Shown here piece after piece: positions 1 to 9,372 of a DNA stretch of 64,000 nucleotides. Position 1 is the first letter of the stretch. Each line of letters opens with the position of its first letter. Under the pieces are notes generated by a model. That model made no database searches and was not told where the DNA came from. It saw nothing but the letters and a program-made list of their open reading frames with translations. The translations under genes were made by a program, and so were the position numbers. The DNA comes from an uncultured Acidobacteriota bacterium (lineage in GTDB: Bacteria; Acidobacteriota; Blastocatellia; RBC074): assembly GCA_902825875.1 (NCBI GenBank), contig CADECP010000020.1:42526-106525 (forward strand), written 5' to 3'.

Positions 1-1
1 T

Positions 2-1345
2 CACACGCACATTGAAGGCGGCATCGAAAACTTTCCGGCGGCGGAAAACTTTGTGCGGATGGGAGTGACTTCAGCGGTGACGGGCAATTGCGGCAGTTCG
101 GAACTCAAATTGGGCGAATGGTTCGCGCGGTTGGAAAAGCTGGGAGTTTCAATCAACGTCGCTTCGCTGGTCGGTCACAACACGGTTCGCCGAGCCGGAA
201 TGAACGGCGATTTCGACCGCGCGCCTTCGTCGGAAGAGTTGCAGCGGATGCGCGATCTGGTTTCGCAAGCCATGCGCGATGGAGCCGTCGGACTTTCCAC
301 CGGCCTGGAATACATCCCAGGCACTTACGGCAAAACCGATGAGATCGTCGAAATGGCCAAAGCTTCGGCGGAGTCTGGCGGCGTTTACGCCACGCACATG
401 CGCGACGAAGGCGAATTCGTGGAAAAGTCCATCCGCGAATCCATTGAGATCGGCGAAAAAGCCGGATGCCCGGTTCAGGTTTCTCACTTCAAAATTTCCA
501 GCCGCAAACGTTGGGGAGCCAGCATTCAGACAATCAAGCTGGTTGAAAACGCGCGCGCTCGCGGCCAGCAAGTCACAGTTGACCAGTATTTGTATCCGGC
601 CAGTAGTACAGGCATTGGCATTTTGTTTCCTTCGTGGGTGTTTGAAGGCGGAGCGGAAAAAGCCAAAGAACGGCTGATTGATCCGGCAACTCGCGCTCGC
701 GTTCGCAAAGGACTGATCGAGAAAGCGGCTCAACGTGGTGTGCCCGATTTTGCTTTTGCCGTAGTCGCCAACCATTCAGCCAATCAATCGTTCAACGGCA
801 AAAACATCGCTGAAATCACCAAGCTGGCCAAACAGAAAACCGACCTGGATTCTCAAGCCGAACAAATCATAGAGATTCAATTGGCCGGAGGCGCTCAGAT
901 GGTTTTGCACAGCATGTCTGACGCTGACGTAGATCGAATCTTCAAGCAGCCATTCACAATGATCGCTTCGGATTCGGGAGTTCATAACCCCGACAGCGCC
1001 AGCATTCCTCATCCGCGCGGTTACGGAAACAACGCGCGAACTCTGGGGCTTTACACACGCGAAAAGAAATTGGTCGGCCTGGAAGACGCCATTCGCAAAA
1101 TGACTTCGTTGCCCGCAGGCACTTTCAAATTGTGGGATAGAGGTTTGCTCAGACCGGGAATGGCTGCGGACGTGGTGATCTTCGATGAAAAGACTGTCGC
1201 TGATCGGGCTACGTTTCAACAGCCGAAACAATATCCGGCAGGTTTCAGCTTCATAATTGTCAACGGCCAGGTCGTGATCGAAAACGACAAGCACACTGGC
1301 GCAAAACCCGGCCAAATACTGCGCGGGCGCGGAGCCGCGAAGTAA
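2..1345 (+). CDS. N-acyl-D-amino-acid deacylase (amidohydrolase), 5'-truncated by window edge
   Basis: This is a metal-dependent amidohydrolase of the D-aminoacylase type, which releases D-amino acids from N-acylated forms. The frame is open from base 2 and enters directly at HTHIEGG, the metal-binding HxH that follows the first strand of the TIM barrel. The signal region and roughly 60-90 N-terminal residues therefore lie outside the window. Further ligand-type motifs in the 447 visible residues are YATHMRDEG (about 129), QVSHFK (about 160) and ASDSG. The C-terminal stretch (HPRGYGNNAR, then KMTSLPA, then RGLLRPGMAADVVIFD) is the usual family ending, where the small beta-sandwich domain closes. 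It lies 60 bp upstream of a Uma2 gene with its own ribosome-binding site. The family call is firm; the substrate is unknown. Confidence 0.88.
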   Translation, partial: HTHIEGGIENFPAAENFVRMGVTSAVTGNCGSSELKLGEWFARLEKLGVSINVASLVGHNTVRRAGMNGDFDRAPSSEELQRMRDLVSQAMRDGAVGLSTGLEYIPGTYGKTDEIVEMAKASAESGGVYATHMRDEGEFVEKSIRESIEIGEKAGCPVQVSHFKISSRKRWGASIQTIKLVENARARGQQVTVDQYLYPASSTGIGILFPSWVFEGGAEKAKERLIDPATRARVRKGLIEKAAQRGVPDFAFAVVANHSANQSFNGKNIAEITKLAKQKTDLDSQAEQIIEIQLAGGAQMVLHSMSDADVDRIFKQPFTMIASDSGVHNPDSASIPHPRGYGNNARTLGLYTREKKLVGLEDAIRKMTSLPAGTFKLWDRGLLRPGMAADVVIFDEKTVADRATFQQPKQYPAGFSFIIVNGQVVIENDKHTGAKPGQILRGRGAAK

Positions 1346-1405
1346 TGCTCACGGCGCTGGTTTGAGTTAGAATCGCACCGCCAACACAAACCAAAGGAGC
1401 AAACA

Positions 1406-2017
1406 ATGAGCGCATTACCAAAACAGGATAATAAATACACTGTTGAAGAGTACATCGAACTATTGAAGAACTCGGACGAGCGGTTTGAGTACTTCGATGG
1501 CGAGATCGTTTCCATGGCCGCTGGCAAAATTGCCCATGGCGGCATCGTTATGAATGTTGGCACCAGCTTTCGCAATTTACTGGGAGATCGTAACTGCCAG
1601 GTTTTTGGCGGAGACACCGCCGTTAAAACCGTCAAGGCTCAGCCATTTCGTTTGCCTGACATAACTGTCGTTTGCGGCGATTTGGAAATTGAAGAGTTGA
1701 ATGGCATCGAAATGCTGGTCAATCCGGTGCTGATCGTCGAAATTTTGTCGAAGCGAACTCAATCTTACGACCTGAAGGAAAAGTTTATCGCTTATCAGGC
1801 GATTGAAAGCTTGAAGGAATACGTGCTGGTAGACCAAAGTCGCCCTCACGTCATTCGCCACGTGCGCCAGCCGGATGGCCAATGGCTGCGCGGAGATTTC
1901 ATCGGAATGGAAAATGTAGTGCGATTGGAATCGCTGGACGTGACGCTTTCCTTCCCTGAAATTTACCGGATGATTATTTTCCCGGAGGAAACTTCGGCGG
2001 AAGAATTGTTCAATTAA
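1406..2017 (+). CDS. Uma2-family (DUF820) PD-(D/E)XK nuclease-like protein
   Basis: A 203-residue Uma2/DUF820 protein with the restriction-endonuclease-like fold. Visible signatures are the N-terminal YTVEEYIELL helix, the RFEYFDGEIV strand, and the core pair LPDITVV (about 92) and VLIVEILS (about 110) that supplies the acidic residues, followed by YVLVDQ. An AAGGAG ribosome-binding site sits 7 bases before the ATG. Members are abundant in Cyanobacteria, Acidobacteria and Planctomycetes and are generally of unknown biological role. Two more copies occur in this window (11224 and 48124), all quite different from one another. It is probably monocistronic and is followed by two hairpins. The family call is strong; a cellular function should not be assumed. 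Confidence 0.88.
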   Translation: MSALPKQDNKYTVEEYIELLKNSDERFEYFDGEIVSMAAGKIAHGGIVMNVGTSFRNLLGDRNCQVFGGDTAVKTVKAQPFRLPDITVVCGDLEIEELNGIEMLVNPVLIVEILSKRTQSYDLKEKFIAYQAIESLKEYVLVDQSRPHVIRHVRQPDGQWLRGDFIGMENVVRLESLDVTLSFPEIYRMIIFPEETSAEELFN

Positions 2018-2034
2018 GCACTGAAAAGAAAAAT

Positions 2035-2066
2035 GCCGCGCGCTCAAAAGGCTTTGAACGCGCGGC
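2035..2066. terminator. Hairpin, probable terminator for the minus-strand giant gene
   Basis: Stem GCCGCGCG (2035-2042) pairs with CGCGCGGC (2059-2066), and the inner TCAAA pairs with TTTGA with one mismatch between the two parts. Read on the minus strand the hairpin is followed by a T-rich run (bases 2033 down to about 2022), as expected for an intrinsic terminator of the gene ending at 2121. Confidence 0.6.
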
Positions 2067-2080
2067 GCATCAAAAAAACA

Positions 2081-2114
2081 ACCGCGCAGCACTGATTCAT
2101 CAATGCTGCGCGGT
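2081..2114. terminator. Intrinsic terminator between convergent genes
   Basis: A perfect 11-bp stem, ACCGCGCAGCA (2081-2091) with TGCTGCGCGGT (2104-2114), has a 12-base loop. It is followed by TTTT on the plus strand and preceded by a run of A. It most likely ends transcription of the Uma2 gene and may act in both directions. Confidence 0.75.
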
Positions 2115-2120
2115 TTTCAT

Positions 2121-5100
2121 TTACCGGCAAGGAGGAGGAAAGACCGGAATCACAAAACTGTTGTTTGTATCCAACGTCAGTTTATGCAGGTTGCGCCCCT
2201 GGTTATAAGCCGACGACGAAACCGACGTGTTGGGATTGAAGTTGATGACGGAACCGGAAATGCCTTTGTTGCCGTCGTTGCCCGAAATCCAAAACTTCAT
2301 CCAGCCACTGGCTCCGGCTGGAATGAATTGTTCCAGTCGCGGAATCGTTCGCGGGAAGTTGGAAGACAACGTGCCGCGAAGCTGGCAACCGCCCGTCAGA
2401 TTGAAGCTGGAACTGATTTCGGAATCGTTGTAAACGATGCCGAACAACGTTCCCAGCGGCGAAGTCCCCAAACCCAGATTGCCGCCGATGCGATTGATAA
2501 TCACCATAGTGTCGTTGCCGTCGGCTCGGCTGGGAATGTCGTCCACAGCCAACGCGCGCGGCAATCGCCCGTAACCGAGTCCGTCGAAATTCAACGTGGC
2601 AATCGGCGAAGTTTCGTCGCACAGCGAAGGCGAACCCGCCACCGCCGCAATCGCTTCGGCCTGAAGATTGGCCGCGTGGCCGGACGAAAACTTCACGTAC
2701 TCATCGCCGATCAGGTAATTGAAATTGATCGGACAGCCAGTGATCGAATCCACAGCGACTGCAATCATGAAACCGGTTGTGCCCGGATCGAAATCCGCCA
2801 GCAAAAAGCTGGTCGTCTGATTGCGCGTCAGGCAAATGAAACTATCCGCCACCGAACAGCTATCGCCGTCAATGAAGAACAGATGCACAGCGGTGTCCTG
2901 TCCCGGATTGACGTTGGTGATGTTGATGCGTGTGTTTTGCACGGCAGGCACGGTCGGGTTGGACGTGTAGATGTTGTAAATCAACACCGAACCCGCTCGC
3001 TGGTCGCTGACTTCGGACAGCGCCGAAAACGCCACGCCAGGGCCTACCGGCGGCGCGCAGGTGCTGACCGACAACACAACATCGTCCGTCGTCGAACCGC
3101 AGGAAGGCTGGCTGGTGCTGGTGACGGTCAAACGCAAAGTGACGGTTCCAGTCCCGTTGACGTTGACCGAAGTCACTGCGGTTCCCGGACTCAGAATGTT
3201 GGCAACCGCCGAGCCAGTCGAACCAACCACGCTCCATTGCGGAGTTCCGCCCGAAGCCGAACCATTCACCGTCAACACCGTCGGATCACCAATGCGGCAA
3301 GCCGACAAATCGGCTCCGGCATTGGCGGTGGCAGCCGGGTTGAGCGTGACATTGGCCGAACTGCTGGCATTGCAACCGCCCGGCGCGCTGACTGAAACCG
3401 ACAACACAGTGGTTCCGCTGTCGCCCGCCGTCCAAGTGACCGTGCGGGAAGTTTGTCCGCTGGTGATTGTTCCGTTGGTGATCGTCCAGTTGTAACCGGC
3501 TCCCTGCCCCGCGTCCGGAACCGAAGCCGTGTTGCCCGTCGAAGCCGCGCAAACCGTCGCCGGAGCAGTGATCGCCGCTGAAATCGCATTGCTGGTGGTC
3601 AGGACGACTTCGTCGCTGGCCGTGCCGCAACTGGAATTGCTGTTGGCCGTGAAGCGCAACGTCACAGAACCGATACCAGCAACACTGACCGAAGTGCTGG
3701 CGCTGTTTTGGCTGGCCAGATTGGCCGCAGCCGTTCCGGTCGAACCCACCACAGTCCACGCCGGTGAAGCCGGAACGCCATTGCCGACTGTTCCGCTGAC
3801 TGTGAACGCGGTCGCGCCGCTGCCTGTCGCGCAAAGCGTCTGGTCAACTCCGGCATTGGCAGTCGGCAAAGCGTTCGCCGCCAGCACCACATCGTCCGAA
3901 GCAGAACCGCAGCCGCCCGTTCCCGTAACGGTCAATCGCAAAGTCACCGTTCCTGCGCCAGTGACGTTGGCCACTGTGTTGGCGCTTCCGGGACTGACGA
4001 TTCCAGCCGCAGCCGTTCCGGTCGAAGCGACCACGCTCCAACTCGGAGTTCCGCCGGAAACCGTTCCAGTCAAATTGAATGCAACGGTTCCCTGCGCCGT
4101 CTGACAAGTTGTTTGATCCGCTCCGGCGGCGGCAGAAGCCGTCGAAGTGATTGACGCCTGTTTGGAACCTGTGGCGACGCATCCGGCTCCGGCGGTGATG
4201 GTGACGCCAATGGTCACTGTGCCTGAAGCGGCGGCAGTCCAGGTAATCTGGCTGGTTCCCTGCCCGGCAGTGATCGTTCCGTTCGTCACCGTCCAGTTGT
4301 AGCCCGCGCCTGTTCCCGCGCTCAGCACCGAAGCGATGTTGCCGGTCGAATTGGCGCAAACCGTTGACGGAGCGGAAATCGTCGTCGTTGGCGAAGACGT
4401 GAAGCTGATTTTGATTTGATCGCTAACCGCTCCGCAGATTCCGGCAGGGTTATCGGTCGTCAATGTCAGCGTCACAGACTTGGCCGAAATCTCCGCCGCC
4501 GAAGGCGTGTACGCCGCGTTCAACGTGTTTCGATTCGGCGTGAAAGTGCCGGTTCCGCCAACCCAGCTTGCGCTGCTGGCCGAACCTCCGAATGAACCGG
4601 CCAACGTGACCGGAGCGCCTCCGCAAAGATTTTGATCCGGGCCGGCATTTACCGTCGCAGCCGGATTGATCGTGATGACCATCTGGTCTCTAGCCGCGCC
4701 GCAAGGCCCAGCCGGATCGTTGGTCGTTAATGTCAACGTCACCTTTCCGGCTGCAATTTCTGCCGCAGATGGCGTGTACGTGGCATTCAGCGTATTTCGG
4801 TTCGGCAGGAATGACCCTGTGCCGCCAACCCAGGAACCGCTGGAAGCTCCGCTGCCAATCGCACCTGCCAACCCAACGCTGGGACTGGACGCACAAACCG
4901 TTCGGTCGGCTCCGGCGTTGGCGGTGGGAGCAGCGGTGAAATTGATGCGAACTTGATCGCTGGTCGCTCCGCAGGCTCCGTCAGGATTGTTCGTCGTCAA
5001 AGTCAGCGTCACTCCGCCAGCGGCAATTTCTCCGGCAGTCGGCGTGTAGGTCACATTCAGCGAATTGGCGTTCGGAGAAAAAACGCCCGCGCCGCCGCTC

Positions 5101-7295
5101 CACGATGCTCCAGTGGCCGAGCCGCTGATCGAACCTGCCAAAGAAGCCACAGGGCTGGCCGCGCAAATCGTTTGATCCAGTCCGGCGTTGGCACGAGCGG
5201 CTGGGCTGATGGCGATAACCATTTGATCGCTGACCGCTCCGCAAGGGCCGACAGGGTTGTTGGTCGTCAAAGTCAGCGTCACGGTTCCGGCGGCGAGTTC
5301 CGCCGCAGTCGGCGTGTAAGTCGCATTCAACGTGCTGGCGCTCGGCGTAAAAGTTCCCGCGCCGCCGCTCCAGGTTCCGAAAGCCGCGCTGCCTCCAATC
5401 TGACCGGCCAGAACGATTGCCGAACTGGTGGCACAGACTTCGCGGTCGGCTCCGGCGTTGACCGTTGCCGCCGGATTGATAGATATCTTCATTTGATCCC
5501 TGCCCGTGCCGCAGCTTCCGCCAGAAGTCGTCAAAGTCAACGTGACTTCTTTGGCGGCGATGTCAGCCGGAGAAGGCGTGTAAACCGCGTTCAAGGCATT
5601 GGCATCCGGCGAAAAAGTTCCGGTTCCGCTGGTCGTCCAGATTCCTCCAGGAGCGCCGCCAATGGCTCCGACAAGTTTCGCCGTCGGGTTGTTCGCACAA
5701 ATAATCTGGTCAGTTCCGGCCTGCGCCGACGCAGTGGCTCCGATGATGACATTCATCGAATCGCTGATGACATTGCACGGCCCTGTGGTCGTCAGTTTCA
5801 GAGTGACAGAACCTGCGGCGATTTCCGCCGCCGTCGGAGTGTAGCTAGCGTTCAGAGTTTTGGCGTCCGGCGTGAAAGTTCCTTTGCCGCCGCTCCAAAC
5901 TCCGCCGGTCGCGCCTCCGCCGACTGAACCGCCAAGAAAAACTGTCGGCGCTGCGGCACAGGTTCTGAGGTCAGCGCCTGCGTTGACGGTCGCCGCCGAA
6001 GTCAGATTCACTGTTCCCAGCGCAGACAACGACAAACAACCATTGGAATCTTTGACCGTCACGGTGTACGTGCCCGGCGAAGAAACGCTGATGGATTGAG
6101 TCTTGGCCGAAAAATCGCCAGGCCCAGTCCAGGTAAAGCTGTACGGCGCGAGTCCGCCATTCACTGTCGCGTTCAGCGTAGCCGTTCCGCCCGAACAAAT
6201 AACTTCGGAATTGACGGCCACAGTCGGAGCCGTTCCGAAATTCACCTGCAACGGATCGAGGAAATCTCGCACAGTTGCATCTGCGTTTTGCGAACTCTTG
6301 GATTTAATCAGAACGGTTTTGAAGCTCAGGCAGTTGGCGGTTTTGGCCAGCAATTGATTCAGATTGATTGCCGCTTCGGCAAAGGAATTCGCGGCATAAG
6401 TCGTTCCGCCGAAAGCTCCGAACGGAACGGCCACAGAATTGCCGTTGGCGGCGAGAAAGGTCAACGCTGCGGAATCGGACGACGAAACGACGCTCACCCA
6501 ATCGAATGTATTTCCGGTCGCCTGCCACCGGTGAATGAACAATTCCGGTTTAGTGCTGCCCGCAAACATTTTGATCGTAAACAGCAAATCTCCGATGGTG
6601 CGTCCGCCGTTTTGTCCCGCCGAACTGAATGTTCCGTTGGTGTTGGCGGTCAGCGTATTTTGCAGTAATTCAAAATCCAGGTAGCTGTCAGCGCCGTTGC
6701 CGAGCCGGTCAACGCCAAACACAAGCCACAAATCCTGGTTCTTGTCTGTGGAAAGGTGCAACAAACCATTGTTGATGTCGTCCGCCGTGGCGGCTTTTTG
6801 CGCCGCCCATCCCCAGTTATTCGGATTGTCGTTGGCTTTCAGACCGCTTTTGAACATGTTGTCGTTGGCATTGTTGAACGCATCGGTTCGACGAAAAGTC
6901 TTGCCTGTATCCAACGAAGCTCCTGCGCCTGAGAAAACGCCCACGCCGGTTCCGGCGACTCCCGGAACCCAGTCTGTCGTGTTTGCGTTTGGCGAGTTGG
7001 ATTCCAGATTGCCTTCAATATCGAACCCGGAACCGGGATCGCCGGTCGGAGCAACGGTCACTGACACAACAGGGCCTTGCGCGGCGGCAACCGGAAAAGA
7101 ATTTTTATTGGATTTGAGCTTTACTTGTTCAACAGGAGTGGAGTTGTCGGAAATTTTCGACGATGAAGATGGAAAAATCCCATCCAGAATTCTGGCGTTG
7201 CCAGTGGTGACGGCGATTAAGCCCGAAGCCAGTCCAATGGCTAGAAATAAGGACACGGTGATTGCGGTAAACGCTTTTGAACGCAGGCGCAACAT
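2121..7295 (-). CDS. Giant secreted repeat protein (Ig/PKD-like repeats)
   Basis: A 1724-residue exported protein. The ATG at 7295 has AGGAGG 8 bases upstream. Residues about 10-36 form a signal peptide ([15 protein letters not shown] and on). Residues about 90-350 form a non-repetitive domain rich in Asn and Gly. Residues about 435-968 hold six units of about 88 residues that begin AGADxxxC and contain [11 protein letters not shown] and VTLTLTT. Residues about 968-1410 hold two related unit types beginning APSTVCA and AGADQTTC. A non-repetitive C-terminal part of about 310 residues ends in PPPCR. The paired Cys in each unit suggest one disulphide per domain. No sortase motif, type IX sorting domain or anchor is evident. 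The architecture resembles adhesin or surface-fibre proteins, but the exact function cannot be read from the sequence. Confidence 0.8.
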   Translation of the reverse strand: MLRLRSKAFTAITVSLFLAIGLASGLIAVTTGNARILDGIFPSSSSKISDNSTPVEQVKLKSNKNSFPVAAAQGPVVSVTVAPTGDPGSGFDIEGNLESNSPNANTTDWVPGVAGTGVGVFSGAGASLDTGKTFRRTDAFNNANDNMFKSGLKANDNPNNWGWAAQKAATADDINNGLLHLSTDKNQDLWLVFGVDRLGNGADSYLDFELLQNTLTANTNGTFSSAGQNGGRTIGDLLFTIKMFAGSTKPELFIHRWQATGNTFDWVSVVSSSDSAALTFLAANGNSVAVPFGAFGGTTYAANSFAEAAINLNQLLAKTANCLSFKTVLIKSKSSQNADATVRDFLDPLQVNFGTAPTVAVNSEVICSGGTATLNATVNGGLAPYSFTWTGPGDFSAKTQSISVSSPGTYTVTVKDSNGCLSLSALGTVNLTSAATVNAGADLRTCAAAPTVFLGGSVGGGATGGVWSGGKGTFTPDAKTLNASYTPTAAEIAAGSVTLKLTTTGPCNVISDSMNVIIGATASAQAGTDQIICANNPTAKLVGAIGGAPGGIWTTSGTGTFSPDANALNAVYTPSPADIAAKEVTLTLTTSGGSCGTGRDQMKISINPAATVNAGADREVCATSSAIVLAGQIGGSAAFGTWSGGAGTFTPSASTLNATYTPTAAELAAGTVTLTLTTNNPVGPCGAVSDQMVIAISPAARANAGLDQTICAASPVASLAGSISGSATGASWSGGAGVFSPNANSLNVTYTPTAGEIAAGGVTLTLTTNNPDGACGATSDQVRINFTAAPTANAGADRTVCASSPSVGLAGAIGSGASSGSWVGGTGSFLPNRNTLNATYTPSAAEIAAGKVTLTLTTNDPAGPCGAARDQMVITINPAATVNAGPDQNLCGGAPVTLAGSFGGSASSASWVGGTGTFTPNRNTLNAAYTPSAAEISAKSVTLTLTTDNPAGICGAVSDQIKISFTSSPTTTISAPSTVCANSTGNIASVLSAGTGAGYNWTVTNGTITAGQGTSQITWTAAASGTVTIGVTITAGAGCVATGSKQASITSTASAAAGADQTTCQTAQGTVAFNLTGTVSGGTPSWSVVASTGTAAAGIVSPGSANTVANVTGAGTVTLRLTVTGTGGCGSASDDVVLAANALPTANAGVDQTLCATGSGATAFTVSGTVGNGVPASPAWTVVGSTGTAAANLASQNSASTSVSVAGIGSVTLRFTANSNSSCGTASDEVVLTTSNAISAAITAPATVCAASTGNTASVPDAGQGAGYNWTITNGTITSGQTSRTVTWTAGDSGTTVLSVSVSAPGGCNASSSANVTLNPAATANAGADLSACRIGDPTVLTVNGSASGGTPQWSVVGSTGSAVANILSPGTAVTSVNVNGTGTVTLRLTVTSTSQPSCGSTTDDVVLSVSTCAPPVGPGVAFSALSEVSDQRAGSVLIYNIYTSNPTVPAVQNTRINITNVNPGQDTAVHLFFIDGDSCSVADSFICLTRNQTTSFLLADFDPGTTGFMIAVAVDSITGCPINFNYLIGDEYVKFSSGHAANLQAEAIAAVAGSPSLCDETSPIATLNFDGLGYGRLPRALAVDDIPSRADGNDTMVIINRIGGNLGLGTSPLGTLFGIVYNDSEISSSFNLTGGCQLRGTLSSNFPRTIPRLEQFIPAGASGWMKFWISGNDGNKGISGSVINFNPNTSVSSSAYNQGRNLHKLTLDTNNSFVIPVFPPPCR
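3060..4390 (-). repeat. Second coding repeat block of the giant gene (units B and C)
   Basis: Two copies of a unit beginning [14 protein letters not shown] or [14 protein letters not shown] alternate with three copies of a unit beginning with [12 protein letters not shown] sequence and containing [14 protein letters not shown]. Each unit again carries one early Cys and one late Cys. Confidence 0.75.
4390..6000 (-). repeat. Six tandem ~265-bp coding repeats (Ig-like unit A)
   Basis: This segment of the giant gene encodes six consecutive units starting [50 protein letters not shown] and [10 protein letters not shown]. Each runs about 85-90 residues and shares the [20 protein letters not shown] core. 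The protein sequence is conserved between units but the DNA has diverged, which suggests old duplications kept by selection. Confidence 0.8.
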
Positions 7296-7671
7296 TGAAG
7301 CTACCTCCTAATGATTGGTGGTCATTCGTTGCCAGCCCACACGCGGAAATAGGCCACCGGCTGACACGAACTCTCAATCCGAAAGCGATGATTCAAAATA
7401 GGGGAATCAAAATTGGAAATGAATTTTCACCGGCTTGTGGAAAAAAGGCTGGATGGTTCCGGGCGGTTTATCCAGTGAGGCTCACAAGCCAACTATTGAA
7501 CTGCTTCAGATTATGGCACGAGCATTTAGGATGGCCTACGAATATAATTTTTCTGCTAACATTAACTTGCTTGCCGCAGACAGTGGATTAATCAACTTGC
7601 TTCAATGAATTACGAATTGGCTCGGTTTTGACCAAACTCCACGAGCCATCAAATTTTTGGAGAAAACCAGT
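7296..7671. promoter_or_regulatory. Divergent intergenic region with a possible promoter
   Basis: This 376-bp gap separates the minus-strand giant gene from the plus-strand secreted gene at 7672, so it should hold promoters for both. The clearest element is a consensus TATAAT at 7543-7548 on the plus strand, about 124 bp before the ATG; no good TTGACA lies 16-18 bp upstream of it. The only other recognised sites are the two ribosome-binding sites at the edges (AGGAGG for the minus gene, GGAG at 7659-7662 for the plus gene). No further gene or repeat is seen. Confidence 0.35.
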
Positions 7672-9372
7672 ATGAAATCAGCCGCACAATTTCTTTTGCT
7701 ATGTTTCCTGTTGTCCATGACCACAACGATGATGGCGCAAACACCACAGACCAAAACTCCGGGAACAATTTCCGGTCGCGTCACCGCCGGTTCCGATCCG
7801 GCAGCAGGCGTCGAGGTCATGTTGAAGCCGGGCGGCAATTCTCCGATGTCCGACATCCTGCAATCTGGCCCGGCAATTACGGCGACAACCGATTCCGCTG
7901 GATGGTTCAAGATCACGGGAATTGCGCCAGGCAGTTACCGCATCCTGGCCTACGCTCCGGCGCACGTCGTCGAAGGCGAAACAAATCCTCTCACGCCCGG
8001 CAAAGTCGTCAACATTGGCGAAGGCGAAACAATTGAAAACATCAACTTTTCCATTACGCGCGGCGGAGTCGTCACTGGCAAAGTCACAGACCCCGACAAT
8101 CGCGCAGTAATTGCCGAACCGGTTCGCGCTTACAAACTGGACGCCAGCGGCAAACGCAGTTCTTCGGGCATACCGGATTTCGCCAACATGTGGCAAACCG
8201 ATGATCGCGGCGTGTATCGCATCTTCGGCCTGGAACCTGGAAAGTACATCGTTGCCGCCGGAGCCGCGTCGGAAGACGCAATTCTGCGAATGGCGGGCGG
8301 AGGCGGCACGTATTACCGCCGCACGTTTTACCCCGAAGCCGTCGAAGAAGCCGAAGCCAAAGTCATCGAAGTGACTTCTGGCGGTGAAGTCGAAAGCATA
8401 GACATCAAACTTGTGGCTGCTTCCAGAAGCAAAACTTTTGCCGCGACAGGTCGCGTCATCGAAGCCGAAACCGGCAAACCTGTTCCCGGCGTGATGATCG
8501 GTTACGGCGTGACCAAAGAAGGCTCCGGCAGTTTCGGCTTCGGCAATTCGGCGACGAATTCGGCGGGCGAATTCCGGTTGGAAGGTTTGACGCCGAACAC
8601 TTACAACACTTTCGTCATCGGCCTGGAAGCCAGCGAAAATTACGCCAACTCAGTCAGCTTTGAAATTACCGGCAGCGACGTTTCCGGCCTGGAAATCAAA
8701 ATGAATCGCGGATCGAGCATCAGCGGCATCGCCGTCATCGAAGGCTCAGCCGATCCCACGCTGCGCGAAAAACTGACCAAAGTCCGAATCAACGCACGAA
8801 CCATTAGCAGTGGTGACAATCCGATGGGGATGGAGCTTGATTTTGGCGGAGGCGCTGGTCAGATCGTCGCCAATGGCACATTCAAACTCGGCGGCATCAA
8901 GCCCGGCAAAGTCCAATTGTTCGCCAACACCTTCATGGCTGAAAAAGGCTTTTCACTGCTGCGCGTTGAACACAACGGCGCTGAGGTCAAAGAACTGCAA
9001 TTGAACGCTGGCGACCGGCTGACCGGCTTGCGGCTGGTGTTTGCTTACGGTACGGCCAGCATCGCCGGACGAGTCGAAGTTCGCGGCGGAACTTTGCCCG
9101 CTGGCACAAGACTTATGGTCAGAGCCAAACGCGAAGGCGCCTCCGAAGAAGGTTTTAGTTTTGGCACTGGCAGCGCGGAAGTGGATGCTCGCGGCCAGTT
9201 TTTGCTTGAAGGATTGTCGGCAGGCACTTATCGGGTGACGCTTTCCGTTCCGTCGTTTAACGCTGGAACCTCAGAGTTCAAGTTGCCGAAAGTCGAACAA
9301 ACCGTTTCGGTCGCCAGCAGCGGACGGCAAGAAGTGTTTTTGGTTGTGGATTTGTCGAAGGAGGAGAAATGA
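7672..9372 (+). CDS. Secreted carboxypeptidase-regulatory-like repeat protein
   Basis: A 566-residue exported protein. I chose the ATG at 7672 over the in-frame TTG 15 bases earlier because GGAG sits 9 bases before it and the product then starts with a standard signal peptide (MKSAAQFLLLC, cleavage near MMAQ). The mature part is a string of beta-sandwich modules of the CarboxypepD_reg type: PGTISGRVTAG, GGVVTGKVTDP, FAATGRVIEAETGKPV, SSISGIAVIEG and ASIAGRVEVRGG. No peptidase domain is present. Its stop overlaps the start of the next, paralogous gene (ATGA), so the two are translationally coupled. Such proteins are common in Acidobacteria; a structural or carbohydrate-binding role at the cell surface is plausible but unproven. 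Confidence 0.75.
   Translation: MKSAAQFLLLCFLLSMTTTMMAQTPQTKTPGTISGRVTAGSDPAAGVEVMLKPGGNSPMSDILQSGPAITATTDSAGWFKITGIAPGSYRILAYAPAHVVEGETNPLTPGKVVNIGEGETIENINFSITRGGVVTGKVTDPDNRAVIAEPVRAYKLDASGKRSSSGIPDFANMWQTDDRGVYRIFGLEPGKYIVAAGAASEDAILRMAGGGGTYYRRTFYPEAVEEAEAKVIEVTSGGEVESIDIKLVAASRSKTFAATGRVIEAETGKPVPGVMIGYGVTKEGSGSFGFGNSATNSAGEFRLEGLTPNTYNTFVIGLEASENYANSVSFEITGSDVSGLEIKMNRGSSISGIAVIEGSADPTLREKLTKVRINARTISSGDNPMGMELDFGGGAGQIVANGTFKLGGIKPGKVQLFANTFMAEKGFSLLRVEHNGAEVKELQLNAGDRLTGLRLVFAYGTASIAGRVEVRGGTLPAGTRLMVRAKREGASEEGFSFGTGSAEVDARGQFLLEGLSAGTYRVTLSVPSFNAGTSEFKLPKVEQTVSVASSGRQEVFLVVDLSKEEK

Noticed and set aside
2103..3395. A 430-codon plus-strand frame opposite the giant secreted gene
   Set aside because: Arg-rich, without motif or ribosome-binding site; a by-product of the repeats.
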